Origin: Polaromonas sp. CG_9.7
GTDB lineage: Bacteria > Pseudomonadota > Gammaproteobacteria > Burkholderiales > Burkholderiaceae_C
Assembly: GCF_015752205.1 (NCBI RefSeq)
Contig: NZ_JADOVG010000028.1
Location: 1-36,592 of the forward strand
Direction: 5' to 3'
DNA length: 36,592 bases
Shown: in pieces, positions 26,068 through 34,222 of the stretch
How positions within the stretch are numbered: the stretch's first letter is position 1
Layout: each line of letters begins with the position of its first letter
Translations under genes and position numbers: made by a program
The notes under the pieces: generated by a model
The model's database searches: none
Seen by the model: only the letters and a program-made list of their open reading frames with translations
What the model was told of the DNA's origin: nothing

Positions 26068-27183
26068 TTAGCGGCTGGTTCGCGCCAGATATTGCTTGCG
26101 CCAGAACACCGACACGACCACCACGACCAGCAAGACCATCAGGCCGAACGTCCACCAAAACCCGGCCGAGCTGTGGATGGCGGGCAAAAACTCGAAGTTC
26201 ATGCCAAAAAACCCGGTGATCAGGTTCAGCGGCAAGAACACCGCCGTCAACGCGGTCAGCGTGCGCATGATGTCGTTGGTGCGGTTGCTCTGCGCCGAAA
26301 AATGCATCTGCACTGCTGTTTCGGCGCTTTGTTCCATGCGCCGCACATGGTGAACCACGCGCTCGATGTGCTCCAGAACGTCGCGCGAGCGCACCTTGAG
26401 CAGCTCGCGCTCGCGCATGCCCGCCGGCGTGTCGGCATCGGGCCAGGTTTCAATCGAATCGATCCAGTCCTGCACGGCGGCGCGCTGGTCTTCGCAAATC
26501 TCGTCAAGCAAATGCAACGCCAGCCGCGCATCGAGCACCGAACTCCAGTTGGTGAAGCGGCTGCCGGGCTTGAGCAGTTCGGACTGCCAGTGGTCCATCT
26601 GGCGCGTCAGTTCGCGGCGCAGCGCCAGGTAGCCATCGACCATCTGGTTGACGATGCGCAGCATCAGGTCAGCCGGGCTGGCCGGCAGTTTCACACCGTT
26701 GGCGCGCGCCTCGCTGGACGTCGCATTGAGCAGCTTGAGCGCATACGCTTCGCGCACCGAGCAGCCCGCCGGGTGCACTGTCAGCAGCACCCGGTCGAAC
26801 ACCGCAAAGCCCACAGGACTGGTGTCGATGCGCTTGAGCACCGGCGGGCCGCTGCGCTTGCTCGGTTGGTGCAGTGGCTCGCCGGGCTGCGCCAGGTCAG
26901 TTTCGGTCTGGCCTGCCGCCAGCCGGCGAAACACCAGCATGTCGTACTGCGAGGTGTAATCGTAGTGCGACGGCAACTGGTTGTTCAGCAGGTCGGACAC
27001 ATGCAAGTCCACCAGTTGCGTGCCGCACAAGGTTTGCAACGTGGCCTGGATGGGCGCCAGCATCACCTCGAACTCGCGCCGGGCGCAGGCAATCCAGACA
27101 AAGCCCTGCACCGGCAGTTCGGTCGGCAGGGCGTCGCTTTCGGTCACGCCGTGCTGGCCGGAGAGGATGGTGAACACGCGCAT
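26068..27183 (-). CDS. CorA/ZntB-family divalent cation transporter
   Basis: A 371-residue protein. The cytosolic N-terminal domain covers about 1-300, including the long helix (RSRDVLEHIERVVHHVRRME). Two C-terminal membrane helices follow, the first ending in the family's pore signature GMN (LITGFFGMNFEFLP). The family forms pentameric channels for Mg2+, Co2+ or Zn2+; the sequence alone does not fix the ion. ATG at 27183. Repeat copy 6 lies directly upstream, between this gene and hemB. Confidence 0.9.
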   Translation of the reverse strand: MRVFTILSGQHGVTESDALPTELPVQGFVWIACARREFEVMLAPIQATLQTLCGTQLVDLHVSDLLNNQLPSHYDYTSQYDMLVFRRLAAGQTETDLAQPGEPLHQPSKRSGPPVLKRIDTSPVGFAVFDRVLLTVHPAGCSVREAYALKLLNATSSEARANGVKLPASPADLMLRIVNQMVDGYLALRRELTRQMDHWQSELLKPGSRFTNWSSVLDARLALHLLDEICEDQRAAVQDWIDSIETWPDADTPAGMRERELLKVRSRDVLEHIERVVHHVRRMEQSAETAVQMHFSAQSNRTNDIMRTLTALTAVFLPLNLITGFFGMNFEFLPAIHSSAGFWWTFGLMVLLVVVVVSVFWRKQYLARTSR

Positions 27184-27207
27184 GAAGGCTCAAGTCTCTG
27201 GGTTAAG

Positions 27208-27271
27208 CATCAAATTGGCTGTTTGCGCATGGTGGACGGTTGCAGACAGCTACAATTTTTGTAGCAAATGG
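27208..27271 (+). repeat. Intergenic repeat family A, copy 6
   Basis: Blocks: ATCAAATTGGCTG, TTTGCGCATGG, then CAGACAGCTACAATTTTTG and TAGCAAATGG. GCTAC/GTAGC form the terminal dyad with a compensated base pair (C-G instead of A-T), so the stem is kept while the sequence changes. Confidence 0.65.
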
Positions 27272-27293
27272 CGTTGAAACCGGTGCTGATGCT

Positions 27294-28388
<1,095 letters not shown>

Positions 28389-28447
28389 TTACACGCACTT
28401 ACGGCTGTTGAGCTCAATGTGCCATGGCGATACCGGGGTGCGGGTAC

Positions 28448-28453
28448 TAGAAT
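28448..28453 (+). promoter_or_regulatory. Candidate -10 box for the small RNA
   Basis: TAGAAT on the plus strand, with only a weak -35 (TGGCGA, 28425-28430) at 17 bases. It would start RNA near 28460, just before three consecutive hairpins. Confidence 0.35.
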
Positions 28454-28459
28454 AAAAGT

Positions 28460-28580
28460 GTGCGGTTACCAGTGTTTGGCGATTGCATCCCGCTTTTCCT
28501 CCCTGAGCGGGGCCTTTGCGTGTGACAGCAAAGAGGCGTTTCAATCCCGGCGGGCCATCAGGTCGCCGGGATTTTTTTTT
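28460..28580 (+). ncRNA. Candidate structured small RNA or regulatory leader between hemB and hemJ
   Basis: Three perfect hairpins follow each other. CCCGCT/AGCGGG (28489-28511) has the loop TTTCCTCCCTG. CTTTGC/GCAAAG (28514-28533) follows. The third, AATCCCGGCG/CGCCGGGATT, is an intrinsic terminator. The first loop carries CCUCC, complementary to a Shine-Dalgarno sequence, as in several trans-acting sRNAs. The 5' end is uncertain. No reading frame of note spans it. The alternative is an attenuator leader for the HemJ-like gene, whose ATG lies 96 bases after the T-run. Confidence 0.55.
28543..28580 (+). terminator. Strong intrinsic terminator
   Basis: Perfect 10-bp stem AATCCCGGCG / CGCCGGGATT, 11-base loop, and an uninterrupted T-run. 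It faces rightward although no plus-strand gene ends within 2 kb upstream, which is why a small transcript is proposed. Confidence 0.9.
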
Positions 28581-28675
28581 GACCATTTTCAGAACTGCTG
28601 GCGTATTGCCTGAACAGGCGCAGGCCAACACAGCAGCAAGCGCGTGGGTGAAATCGCACGGACTAAACTACGCCG

Positions 28676-29098
28676 ATGCTCTGGGTCAAATCCTTTCACA
28701 TCGTTTTCATCGCCAGCTGGTTCGCCGGCCTTTTTTACCTGCCGCGGATTTTCGTCAACCTAGCCATGGTGCCGCCGCAAAGCATTGCCGAGCGTGACCG
28801 GCTGCTGCTGATGGCCCACAAGCTGATGCGCTTCACTACGATCCTGGCGGTGCCGGCCATCGTTTTGGGGCTGTGGTTGTGGCTTGGCTACGGCATCGGG
28901 CGCGGCAGCGGCTGGATGCATGCCAAGCTGGTCGTGGTAGTGCTTGCAATTGGCTACCACCATGCCTGCGGCCGCATGCTGGCGAAGTTCGTCGCCAACC
29001 GCAACACCCGCAGCCATGTCTGGATGCGCTGGTTCAATGAAGTGCCCGTGCTGCTGCTGGTCGCCGCCGTCATCCTGGTGGTCGTCAAGCCGTTTTAA
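28676..29098 (+). CDS. HemJ/CopD-family membrane protein
   Basis: A 140-residue protein with four hydrophobic helices. The N-terminus LWVKSFHIVFIASWFAGLFYLPRIFV is the hallmark of the HemJ (UPF0093) family, which supplies protoporphyrinogen IX oxidase activity in bacteria without HemG or HemY. The haem-ligand-type His of KSFHI is present; the second His found after RLFV in several HemJ proteins is Leu here (FVNLAM), so the assignment to HemJ activity is not certain. Its position opposite hemB supports a role in haem synthesis. Confidence 0.75.
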   Translation: MLWVKSFHIVFIASWFAGLFYLPRIFVNLAMVPPQSIAERDRLLLMAHKLMRFTTILAVPAIVLGLWLWLGYGIGRGSGWMHAKLVVVVLAIGYHHACGRMLAKFVANRNTRSHVWMRWFNEVPVLLLVAAVILVVVKPF

Positions 29099-29196
29099 AA
29101 GAAAAGCAGCACGAAAAGGCAATGCCAGACGACCCGACCCCGCCGCACCCGGATTTCCCAGCAGACGCCGGCAGGCCGGCTCTGCCGGATGCCCTG

Positions 29197-29262
29197 CGTC
29201 GCCCCCTGCAAGGGGGAAAGGAACTACACGAAGCGAAGCGAAGTGAGGACGATGGGGGTGTG
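29197..29262. repeat. Dispersed repeat family B, short copy inside the VanZ-like reading frame
   Basis: GCCCCCTGCAAGGGGGAAAG followed by TACACGAAGCGAAGCGAAG and GACGATGGGGGTG. It matches the pattern of the block at 15888-15925 (CCCCCT, GGGGGG, TACGCGAAGCGACAAGCG, GGGGG) and the copy at 1048. If translation starts at 29122, this repeat encodes about 20 residues of the next protein. Confidence 0.55.
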
Positions 29263-30357
29263 GCTAGCCTTCTGGCGCTGGCGCTGGTCTGCCTGGTCAT
29301 TTACGCCAGCCTGTATCCGTTTTCGGACTGGCGCAACCAGGGTATTTCGCCGCTGCGCTTCCTGGCCTCGCCTCTGCCAAAGTACTGGACCGGCTTTGAT
29401 GTCGGCATCAATCTGGCGGGTTACGCGCCGCTCGGGTTCTTGCTGACCGTGTCGGCGCTGCGCAGCCGGCGCATAACCTGGGCGGTCAGTGTTGCGGTGC
29501 TGGGCGCCGGCCTGTTGTCACTGGCAATGGAAACGCTGCAAAGCTATTTGCCGTCGCGCATTCCCTCTAATGTTGATTTGGCGCTGAACACACTGGGCGC
29601 CTGGCTGGGGGCCTGTTTCGCGCTGGTGCTGGAGCGTTCCGGACTGATCGACCGCTGGAGCCGACTGCGGGCGCGCTGGTTTTCAGCCGATGCGCGCAGT
29701 GTGCTGGTGCTGCTCTTGCTCTGGCCGCTGGCCTTGCTGTTTCCGGCGTCGATACCGATGGGGCTGGGGCAGGTCTTTGAACGGCTGGAATCGACGCTCG
29801 CCGATGTGCTGGCCGACACGCCCTTTCTTGAATGGATGCCAATGCGCGAGGTCGAACTTCAACCCCTCGTGCCGCTGGCCGAACTGGTCTGCGTGGCACT
29901 GGGCGCGCTGATTCCCTGCCTGCTGGGTTACTGCGTGATCCGTGCGCTGTGGCAGCGCGCCGTGTTTGCCGTTTTTGCCCTGGGCGTCGGCCTGGGGGCA
30001 TCGGCGCTGTCGGCCGCTCTCAGCTACGGACCCCAACATGCCTGGGCTTGGCTGGATGTGCCGGTCCAGGCCGGCATCGGCCTGGCCGTGTTGATGGCCG
30101 TGCTGCTGCTGGCCGCGCCGCGCCGCGCCGCGGCCGCGCTGGCGCTGCTGGCGCTGGCGACCCACCTGAGCCTGCTCAACCAGGCGCCGACCAACCCTTA
30201 CTTTGCCCAGACACTGCAAATCTGGGAGCAGGGCCGTTTCATCCAGTTTTACGGCCTGGTGCAGTGGCTGGGCTGGCTCTGGCCGTATGCTGCGCTGGCC
30301 TGCATGCTGGCGCGGCTTTCCAGCCCTGAGCCGAAGGCGCTCGCCGCTGAAAAGTAA
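29260..30357 (+). CDS. VanZ-like family membrane protein
   Basis: A 365-residue protein with about nine hydrophobic segments. The VanZ-like signature is near the N-terminus: VCLVIYASLYPFSDW, a helix pair, then METLQSYLPSRIPSNVDLALNTLGAWLG. The family is named after the teicoplanin resistance protein, but most members have unknown roles. Start is uncertain: GTG at 29260 has GAGGA ten bases upstream and opens straight into the first helix, while ATG at 29122 adds 46 hydrophilic residues partly encoded by a dispersed repeat. I prefer the GTG. The ferredoxin gene follows nine bases after the stop. Confidence 0.78.
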   Translation: MASLLALALVCLVIYASLYPFSDWRNQGISPLRFLASPLPKYWTGFDVGINLAGYAPLGFLLTVSALRSRRITWAVSVAVLGAGLLSLAMETLQSYLPSRIPSNVDLALNTLGAWLGACFALVLERSGLIDRWSRLRARWFSADARSVLVLLLLWPLALLFPASIPMGLGQVFERLESTLADVLADTPFLEWMPMREVELQPLVPLAELVCVALGALIPCLLGYCVIRALWQRAVFAVFALGVGLGASALSAALSYGPQHAWAWLDVPVQAGIGLAVLMAVLLLAAPRRAAAALALLALATHLSLLNQAPTNPYFAQTLQIWEQGRFIQFYGLVQWLGWLWPYAALACMLARLSSPEPKALAAEK

Positions 30358-30366
30358 AATTGACGC

Positions 30367-30750
30367 ATGACTCATTCCACTGCCCCGAACCCTTCGCCAG
30401 ATGGCGTCCAGCCCGTCCCTGCGACCTCTTACTATGAACGGCACATCTTCTTTTGCCTGAATCAGCGTGGCAAGGGAGAAGAGTGCTGTGCCGACCAAGG
30501 CGCCGAGAAGGCTTTTGACCGTTGCAAGAAGCTGGTCAAAGCCGCCGGGTTGTCCGGGCCGGGCCAGGTGCGCGTGAACAAGGCCGGTTGCCTGGACCGC
30601 TGCGCCGGCGGGCCGGTGGCGGTGGTCTACCCGGAAGGCGTCTGGTACAGCTACTTGGACGCCAGCGACATCGACGAGATTGTCGAGTCACACCTGAAGA
30701 ACGGCCAAGTGGTCGAACGCCTGCTGACGCCGCCTCATCTGGGGCGTTAG
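30367..30750 (+). CDS. Thioredoxin-like [2Fe-2S] ferredoxin
   Basis: A 127-residue protein of the thioredoxin-like ferredoxin group. Candidate cluster ligands are C30 and C40/C41 (FFCLNQRGKGEECC) and C75 and C79 (AGCLDRC), followed by GGPVAVVYPEGVWY, a family hallmark. The first 20 residues are likely disordered. It could carry electrons or help cluster handling; the partner is unknown. It lies nine bases after the VanZ-like gene and no RBS is evident, so coupling is likely. Confidence 0.88.
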   Translation: MTHSTAPNPSPDGVQPVPATSYYERHIFFCLNQRGKGEECCADQGAEKAFDRCKKLVKAAGLSGPGQVRVNKAGCLDRCAGGPVAVVYPEGVWYSYLDASDIDEIVESHLKNGQVVERLLTPPHLGR

Positions 30751-30781
30751 GATTTTTCACCAGCTGAATCGCTGGAATGGG

Positions 30782-30840
30782 CATGATTTAAGCCATTTGC
30801 GCAATACTGAATTGCACTAGCTGCTATTATTTAAATAGCA
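30782..30840 (+). repeat. Intergenic repeat family A, copy 7
   Basis: Blocks: ATGATTTAAGCC, ATTTGCGCAATACTG, a middle with TTGCACTAG, then CTGCTATTATTTAAATAGCA whose ends TGCTAT/ATAGCA form a perfect terminal dyad. It is the best-preserved copy and lies between the ferredoxin and hydrolase genes. Confidence 0.7.
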
Positions 30841-30878
30841 TTTGGCTGCCACAAAGAGAAAGAGAGAAAACGATTTCC

Positions 30879-31523
30879 ATGAACTCCCAAACCCAGAAGA
30901 CCAGTATTGCCGGCCCGGCCGGCGTGCTGGAGCTTGCCCTGGATCTGCCGGCAGGCACATCGCGCGGCATTGCCGTCATTGCCCATCCGCATCCGCTGTT
31001 TGGCGGCACGCTGGACAACAAGGTGGTGCAAACGCTGGCGCGGGCCTTCGTGCAGTCGGGCTGGACGGCGGTGCGTTTCAACTTTCGCGGTGTCGGCGGC
31101 AGCGCCGGCAGCCACGATGAAGGCCGGGGCGAACTGGAAGACCTGCTGGCGGTGGTGCAGCATGCGGCGCCCGCTGGCGAAGAACAGGCCGCATTGGCAC
31201 TGGCCGGTTTCTCGTTTGGGGCTTTTGTCACCACGCACGCCTTTGCCCGGCTGCAGGCGCAGCGCCCGATTGAAAAGCTGGTGCTGGTGGGCACCAGCGT
31301 CAGCCGCGCGCCTGCCGCGCCCATCGACACCGCAGCGCACAGCCGCACACTGGTGGTGCATGGCGAACAGGACGACACTGTGCTGCTGCCCGATGTGATG
31401 GACTGGGCGCGTCCGCAGTCATTGCCTGTTACGGTTGTCCCCGGGGTGGGGCATTTCTTTCATGGACAATTGCCGTTGTTGAAAACCCTGGTGATCCGCC
31501 ATCTGGCATCACCTGTGCATTGA
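30879..31523 (+). CDS. Alpha/beta hydrolase
   Basis: A 214-residue compact hydrolase with HPHPLFGGTLDNKVV near the N-terminus, the RFNFRGVGGSAGSHD oxyanion-side segment, nucleophile S112 in GFSFGAF, D165 or D166 in HGEQDD and H192 in GVGHFFHG. This is the form seen in cytosolic CocE/YcjY-like and dienelactone-hydrolase-related enzymes. Substrate unknown. ATG at 30879 has AGAGAGA about ten bases upstream. The dacC frame begins where this gene stops. Confidence 0.85.
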   Translation: MNSQTQKTSIAGPAGVLELALDLPAGTSRGIAVIAHPHPLFGGTLDNKVVQTLARAFVQSGWTAVRFNFRGVGGSAGSHDEGRGELEDLLAVVQHAAPAGEEQAALALAGFSFGAFVTTHAFARLQAQRPIEKLVLVGTSVSRAPAAPIDTAAHSRTLVVHGEQDDTVLLPDVMDWARPQSLPVTVVPGVGHFFHGQLPLLKTLVIRHLASPVH

Positions 31524-31609
31524 ATCTTTTGGAGCAGATGCGGTCCATCGCCTCTCGCTTGCGTTTTCTCGCTTTTTCCTTACTTGTTTTTCTTACCGGT
31601 TTTTTTGAC

Positions 31610-32818
31610 ATGCAATGCTTCTTCAAGGCCCCTGTCGGCCTGCGCTCTCTTGCCTCCACGCTGATCCTGTTTGTCTCGGTGGCGCTTCCGGCAGCGCATG
31701 CCCAGACACCGCAAGTGCCTGAAATCGCCGCCCGCTCCTATTTGCTGCTTGACGTAACGGCCAACCAGATCCTTGCCGCCAAGGACATTGATTCACCGGT
31801 CGAGCCGGCATCGCTGACCAAGTTGATGACCGAATACCTGGTGTTCGATGCACTCAAGTCAAAGAAAATCACGCTGACCCAGACCTTTGGCGTGAGCGAG
31901 AAGGCCTGGAAAATGCCCGGTTCTCGCATGTTCATCGATCCCAAGATGCAGGTGCCGGTCGAGGACCTGATAAAGGGCATGATCGTGCAGTCGGGCAACG
32001 ACGCCACCATGGCGCTGGCAGAAGGCGTGGGCGGAACCGTCGAGCATTTCGTCGAACTGATGAACCAGCAGGCCAAGGCGCTGGGCATGAAATCGACCAG
32101 CTACAAGAATCCTGAAGGTCTGACCGAGACCGGCCACACCACCACGGCGCGCGACCTGAGCATTTTGTCCACGCGCCTGATGAGCGACTTCCCCGATTAC
32201 ATCGGTTACTCGGCGATCAAGAAATACCGCTACCCCGGAACGCCAGCGAGCAATGACACCAACCGCAACACGCTGCTGTTCCGCGACCCCACGGTTGACG
32301 GCCTGAAAACCGGTCATACCAATGCCGCCGGCTACTGCATGATTGCCACGGCCAAGCGCGAATTTCCAAACCTCGGCGCCGGCGGCAAGCCCGGCGAACG
32401 GCGTCTGGTGGCAATCGTGCTGGGCGCTTCGAGCGACAGCGCCCGCGCCAATGAAACGCAAAAGCTGTTGAACTGGGGCTACACCGCGTTTGAAGCGGTC
32501 AAGTTGTTCGATGCCGGCCAGGCTGTGGTCTCGCCTGCGGTCTGGAAGGGCAAGGACGCCGTGGTCAAGCTGGGCCGCCCGGAGGCCATCGTGGTGGCCG
32601 TGACGGCTGGCAGCGCGTCCAGACTCAAGACCCAGGTCGCCCGGCCCGAGCCGCTGGTGGCGCCTTTCAAGAAGGGCCAGCAGATCGGCAGCCTGAAGAT
32701 CATGAATGGCGACGACCCCGTGCCGATGGCTGAAGTGCCGCTGGTGGCGCTGGACGCCGTGGAAGAGGCCGGCATCATGGGCCGCGCCTGGGACTCGATC
32801 CGGCTCTGGATCAAGTAG
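31610..32818 (+). CDS. dacC: D-alanyl-D-alanine carboxypeptidase (PBP5/6 type)
   Basis: This low-molecular-weight penicillin-binding protein trims the terminal D-Ala from peptidoglycan stem peptides in the periplasm. The three active-site motifs are S68-L-T-K71, S128-G-N130 and K233-T-G235. A signal peptide (MQCFFKAPVGLRSLASTLIL...AHAQ, cleavage near 32) precedes the mature ARSYLLLDVTANQ. A second domain and an amphipathic C-terminal helix (GRAWDSIRLWIK) suggest membrane anchoring. ATG at 31610 gives a normal signal peptide. ATG at 31538 or TTG at 31520 would add a second hydrophobic stretch, and no start has a good RBS. Confidence 0.9.
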   Translation: MQCFFKAPVGLRSLASTLILFVSVALPAAHAQTPQVPEIAARSYLLLDVTANQILAAKDIDSPVEPASLTKLMTEYLVFDALKSKKITLTQTFGVSEKAWKMPGSRMFIDPKMQVPVEDLIKGMIVQSGNDATMALAEGVGGTVEHFVELMNQQAKALGMKSTSYKNPEGLTETGHTTTARDLSILSTRLMSDFPDYIGYSAIKKYRYPGTPASNDTNRNTLLFRDPTVDGLKTGHTNAAGYCMIATAKREFPNLGAGGKPGERRLVAIVLGASSDSARANETQKLLNWGYTAFEAVKLFDAGQAVVSPAVWKGKDAVVKLGRPEAIVVAVTAGSASRLKTQVARPEPLVAPFKKGQQIGSLKIMNGDDPVPMAEVPLVALDAVEEAGIMGRAWDSIRLWIK

Positions 32819-32856
32819 AAAAACAAGCGGGATGTGTGCTGGCTGGCACATGTCCC

Positions 32857-32885
32857 TTGAGACTTTTGGCCAGCTGGCTTATACT
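32857..32885 (+). promoter_or_regulatory. Sigma-70 promoter of the str operon
   Basis: -35 TTGAGA (32857-32862), exactly 17 bases, -10 TATACT (32880-32885). Predicted start near 32892, giving a leader of about 70 bases before rpsL. Confidence 0.8.
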
Positions 32886-32962
32886 CGAAGGCTTTTCCGC
32901 TTTTGGTGCGGAGAAGTTTTCCGTATTTTTATATCGTTTTCCAGACGTTTAGGGACGTTTCA

Positions 32963-33340
32963 ATGCCAACCATCAATCAGTTAGTCCGTCAGGGGCGCGA
33001 GGTCGAAAAGATCAAGTCAAAAAGCCCCGCGATGGAAAATTCTCCACAGCGCCGTGGCGTTTGCACCCGCGTGTACACCACCACGCCTAAAAAGCCAAAC
33101 TCCGCTTTGCGTAAAGTCGCCAAAGTGCGCCTGACCAACGGATTTGAAATCATTTCCTACATCGGCGGCGAAGGCCACAACCTGCAGGAACACAGCGTCG
33201 TGCTGGTTCGCGGCGGTCGTGTCAAGGACTTGCCTGGTGTGCGCTACCACATCGTTCGTGGCTCGCTCGACTTGCAAGGCGTGAAAGACCGCAAGCAGTC
33301 GCGTTCCAAGTACGGCGCCAAGCGTCCAAAGGCTAAATAA
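32963..33340 (+). CDS. rpsL: 30S ribosomal protein S12
   Basis: 125 residues, near-identical in pattern to E. coli S12 ([40 protein letters not shown]). K43 and K88, whose substitutions give streptomycin resistance in other bacteria, are both the wild-type lysine. ATG at 32963 follows AGGGA at eight bases and replaces a 20-residue upstream extension. It is the first gene of the str operon. Confidence 0.98.
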   Translation: MPTINQLVRQGREVEKIKSKSPAMENSPQRRGVCTRVYTTTPKKPNSALRKVAKVRLTNGFEIISYIGGEGHNLQEHSVVLVRGGRVKDLPGVRYHIVRGSLDLQGVKDRKQSRSKYGAKRPKAK

Positions 33341-33381
33341 GCCAACTGGTTCGAGCCTGACGGTTCGCGCCCGAAGAAACT

Positions 33382-33413
33382 GTCAAGGTTTTTTCAAAAA
33401 ACAGGTGCTTGAC
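33382..33413 (+). other. Stem-loop in the rpsL-rpsG gap
   Basis: GTCAAG / CTTGAC arms enclosing TTTTTTCAAAAAA. The 11-base sequence CCTGACGGTTC lies just upstream at 33356-33366 and recurs in the rpsG-fusA gap. The region is a plausible site for autogenous control by S7, known for this gap in E. coli, but no sequence match to that site was established. Confidence 0.4.
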
Positions 33414-33542
33414 TCACCCTGGCCGGTGTTTTGAGCGAAGTGACCCAAGTGCAAATTGTTTGTGCCGGTCGAGTAAGTGAGGGTTTGCTAACTCTCGCGG
33501 TGTTGCCGAAAGCAGCGCCAACTGAAGCAAAGAGGTGAAAAA

Positions 33543-34016
33543 ATGCCACGTCGTCGCGAAGTCCCTAAACGTGAAATTCTTCCTGATCCAAAATTTGGCG
33601 ATGTCGATCTTGCCAAATTCATGAACGTCATCATGCAAGGCGGCAAGAAAGCCGTCGCAGAGCGCATCATTTATGGCGCTCTGGAGCAAATCGAGAAAAA
33701 GAACCCCGGCAAAGATCCGCTGGAGGCTTTCCACATGGCCATCGGCAACATCAAGCCCATGGTTGAAGTGAAGTCCCGTCGCGTCGGTGGTGCAAACTAC
33801 CAGGTGCCGGTTGAAGTGCGTCCTGTCCGTCGCATGGCTTTGGCCATGCGCTGGCTGAAAGAAGCCGCCAAGAAGCGTGGCGAAAAATCAATGTCATTGC
33901 GCCTGGCCAATGAATTGATGGAAGCCACTGAAGGCCGTGGCGGTGCCATGAAAAAGCGTGACGAAGTTCACCGCATGGCCGAAGCCAACAAGGCGTTCAG
34001 CCACTTCCGCTTCTAA
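33543..34016 (+). CDS. rpsG: 30S ribosomal protein S7
   Basis: A 157-residue S7 with the standard start [46 protein letters not shown] and the C-terminal [10 protein letters not shown]. It nucleates assembly of the 30S head by binding the 3' major domain of 16S rRNA. AGAGGTG lies just before the ATG. Confidence 0.98.
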
Positions 34017-34072
34017 TTGAATCGATTGCAGTGTTGACTGCGTGTTGATTTGACGGGTTGCTGATCGGATCA

Positions 34073-34152
34073 TCAAGGAACCAAAATCCTTGATTCCTGA
34101 CGGTTCAACCCCAACTTCTGCCGGCTCGGTGCCAAAAGCGCCCGGCCGGCAG
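34073..34152 (+). other. Two stem-loops in the rpsG-fusA gap
   Basis: TCAAGGA/TCCTTGA (34073-34093, 7-bp perfect arms) and CTGCCGGC/GCCGGCAG (34118-34152, 8-bp perfect arms with further internal pairing). CCTGACGGTTC (34096-34106) lies between them. No T-run follows, so they are mRNA structure elements rather than terminators. Confidence 0.5.
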
Positions 34153-34222
34153 ACGCGTAGAAAAACAAGAGAACTATCTTGTCAACGAGTCTTTGTTCGC
34201 AACACCGAACTGAAAGTTATTT

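Noticed and set aside
28538..28575. GTTTCAATCC followed by a GC-rich dyad, resembling a CRISPR repeat
   Set aside because: Single copy, no second repeat, no spacers, no cas genes; the dyad plus T-run is an intrinsic terminator.
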